A stretch of DNA of 16,585 nt from M50B91 sp964526665. GTDB lineage: Bacteria; Patescibacteriota; Gracilibacteria; UBA4473. This document shows, one piece after another, positions 16,435-16,585 of the stretch (the first letter of the stretch is position 1; each line of letters begins with the position of its first letter). The stretch is from assembly GCA_964526665.1 (NCBI GenBank), contig CAZGJL010000019.1, forward strand, positions 1 through 16,585. The letters are read 5' to 3'. Made by a program: the position numbers and the translations under genes. The notes beneath the pieces were generated by a model. That model was not told the origin of the DNA and searched no databases. It worked only from the letters and a program-made list of their open reading frames with translations.

Positions 16435-16463
16435 ATTCTTTCATTTGATACAGGGGAAGTCAA
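16435..16463 (-). promoter_or_regulatory. Candidate promoter of the small membrane protein
   Basis: On the minus strand, TTGACT (16463-16458), a 17-base spacer and AAGAAT (16440-16435); matches are 5/6 and 4/6. The start point would fall at about 16428-16430, on the first ATG, again giving a leaderless or nearly leaderless mRNA. Confidence 0.45.
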
Positions 16464-16469
16464 GAAGCA

Positions 16470-16502
16470 AAAATACTCTTACACTGAGTATAAGAGTATT
16501 TT
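16470..16502. terminator. Terminator-like hairpin with A/T flanks
   Basis: AAAATACTCTTA (16470-16481) and TAAGAGTATTTT (16491-16502) form a perfect 12-bp stem around a 9-base loop. The stem is AT-rich and could act on either strand. It lies just upstream of the minus-strand membrane-protein promoter and would insulate it from transcription entering from the right. Confidence 0.55.
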
Positions 16503-16530
16503 GAATTTTAAAATAAACAGGAAGCTTAGT

Positions 16531-16554
16531 CTGCAATATCAATTAATATTCCAG
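16531..16554. repeat. Imperfect palindrome related to the one at 2890-2913
   Basis: CTG (16531-16533) and AATAT (16535-16539) pair with ATATT (16546-16550) and CAG (16552-16554) around CAATTA (16540-16545), with one C/C mismatch on each side. It shares CTGCAATAT, the CAATTA centre and ATATT with the 2890-2913 element, differing by symmetrical loss of two bases per arm. Confidence 0.45.
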
Positions 16555-16585
16555 GACCCATGGTACAATGGATAGAAGCAGATTT
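16554..16585 (+). tRNA. Possible 5' end of a tRNA gene, cut by the right edge
   Basis: The last 32 bases read like the start of a tRNA: seven-base acceptor strand GGACCCA, T at position 8, and a D-loop AATGGATA carrying A14, the invariant GG (18-19) and A21. They are followed by AGATT, suitable for the 5' anticodon stem. The D-loop style resembles Arg tRNAs. The D stem is poor: GTAC faces GAAG, with two mismatches. The anticodon and 3' half are outside the window, so identity cannot be settled. It could be a pseudo-tRNA or chance. Confidence 0.4.

Noticed and set aside
16279..16575. 98-codon plus-strand frame over the membrane-protein gene, hairpin and possible tRNA
   Set aside because: It runs through a 12-bp hairpin and palindrome and is antisense to a gene with clear membrane-helix content.
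1..16585. CRISPR array, insertion sequence or phage genes
   Set aside because: No regularly spaced direct repeats, transposase motifs or terminal inverted repeats, and no phage structural genes, were seen.

Overview
The window is AT-rich bacterial DNA. It holds one enormous secreted protein gene, several smaller genes, and the 3' part of a large gene cut by the left edge. The AT-rich base use, the giant multi-domain exported protein, large unrecognisable ORFs next to small housekeeping-like genes, and the scarcity of Shine-Dalgarno sites suggest a Candidate Phyla Radiation/Patescibacteria lineage (something like Peregrinibacteria). This is inference, since no marker gene is present. The code appears standard: the 3,935-codon frame has no in-frame TGA, which argues against the UGA=Gly code of Gracilibacteria/Absconditabacteria. 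All six genes with a visible end stop with TAA.

Layout, left to right. (1) 1-2649 (+) is a charged, Trp-rich protein of unknown function, open through the left edge. (2) 2715-2846 (-) is a 43-aa protein with two CxxCxGxG motifs, i.e. a free-standing DnaJ-type zinc module. It has a perfect AGGAGG site, a terminator at 2661-2691, and a promoter whose -35 lies inside a perfect 9-6-9 palindrome. (3) 2847-3153 is a divergent control region with further inverted repeats and a TATAAT -10 box. (4) 3154-14961 (+) encodes the 3,935-aa protein: signal peptide, N-terminal alpha/beta-looking domain, Ca-binding-like acidic patch, tandem Ig-like domains, FG-GAP/VCBS-like repeats, hydrophobic Pro-rich patches, a long Lys/Glu/Ala coiled coil and a beta-rich C-terminal part. 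(5) 14977-15573 (+) is a five-repeat TPR protein with its own near-consensus promoter placed so that the transcript could begin at the ATG. (6) 15633-15941 (+) is a classical thioredoxin. (7) 15963-15994 is a strong bidirectional terminator. (8) 16011-16430 (-) is a small two-helix membrane protein. (9) 16470-16502 is a hairpin, followed by a second palindrome related to the one near 2900 and by what may be the first 32 bases of a tRNA gene.

The giant protein is probably an extracytoplasmic surface or secreted structural/adhesive protein. It shows no recognisable C-terminal sorting signal. The TPR protein and thioredoxin follow on the same strand with short gaps and may be partly co-transcribed, but each has its own candidate promoter. 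Nothing in the sequence proves a functional link among the three. The most noteworthy points are the giant protein's architecture, the leaderless arrangement at the TPR gene, the mini zinc protein with its operator-like palindrome, and the second copy of that palindrome at the right end.
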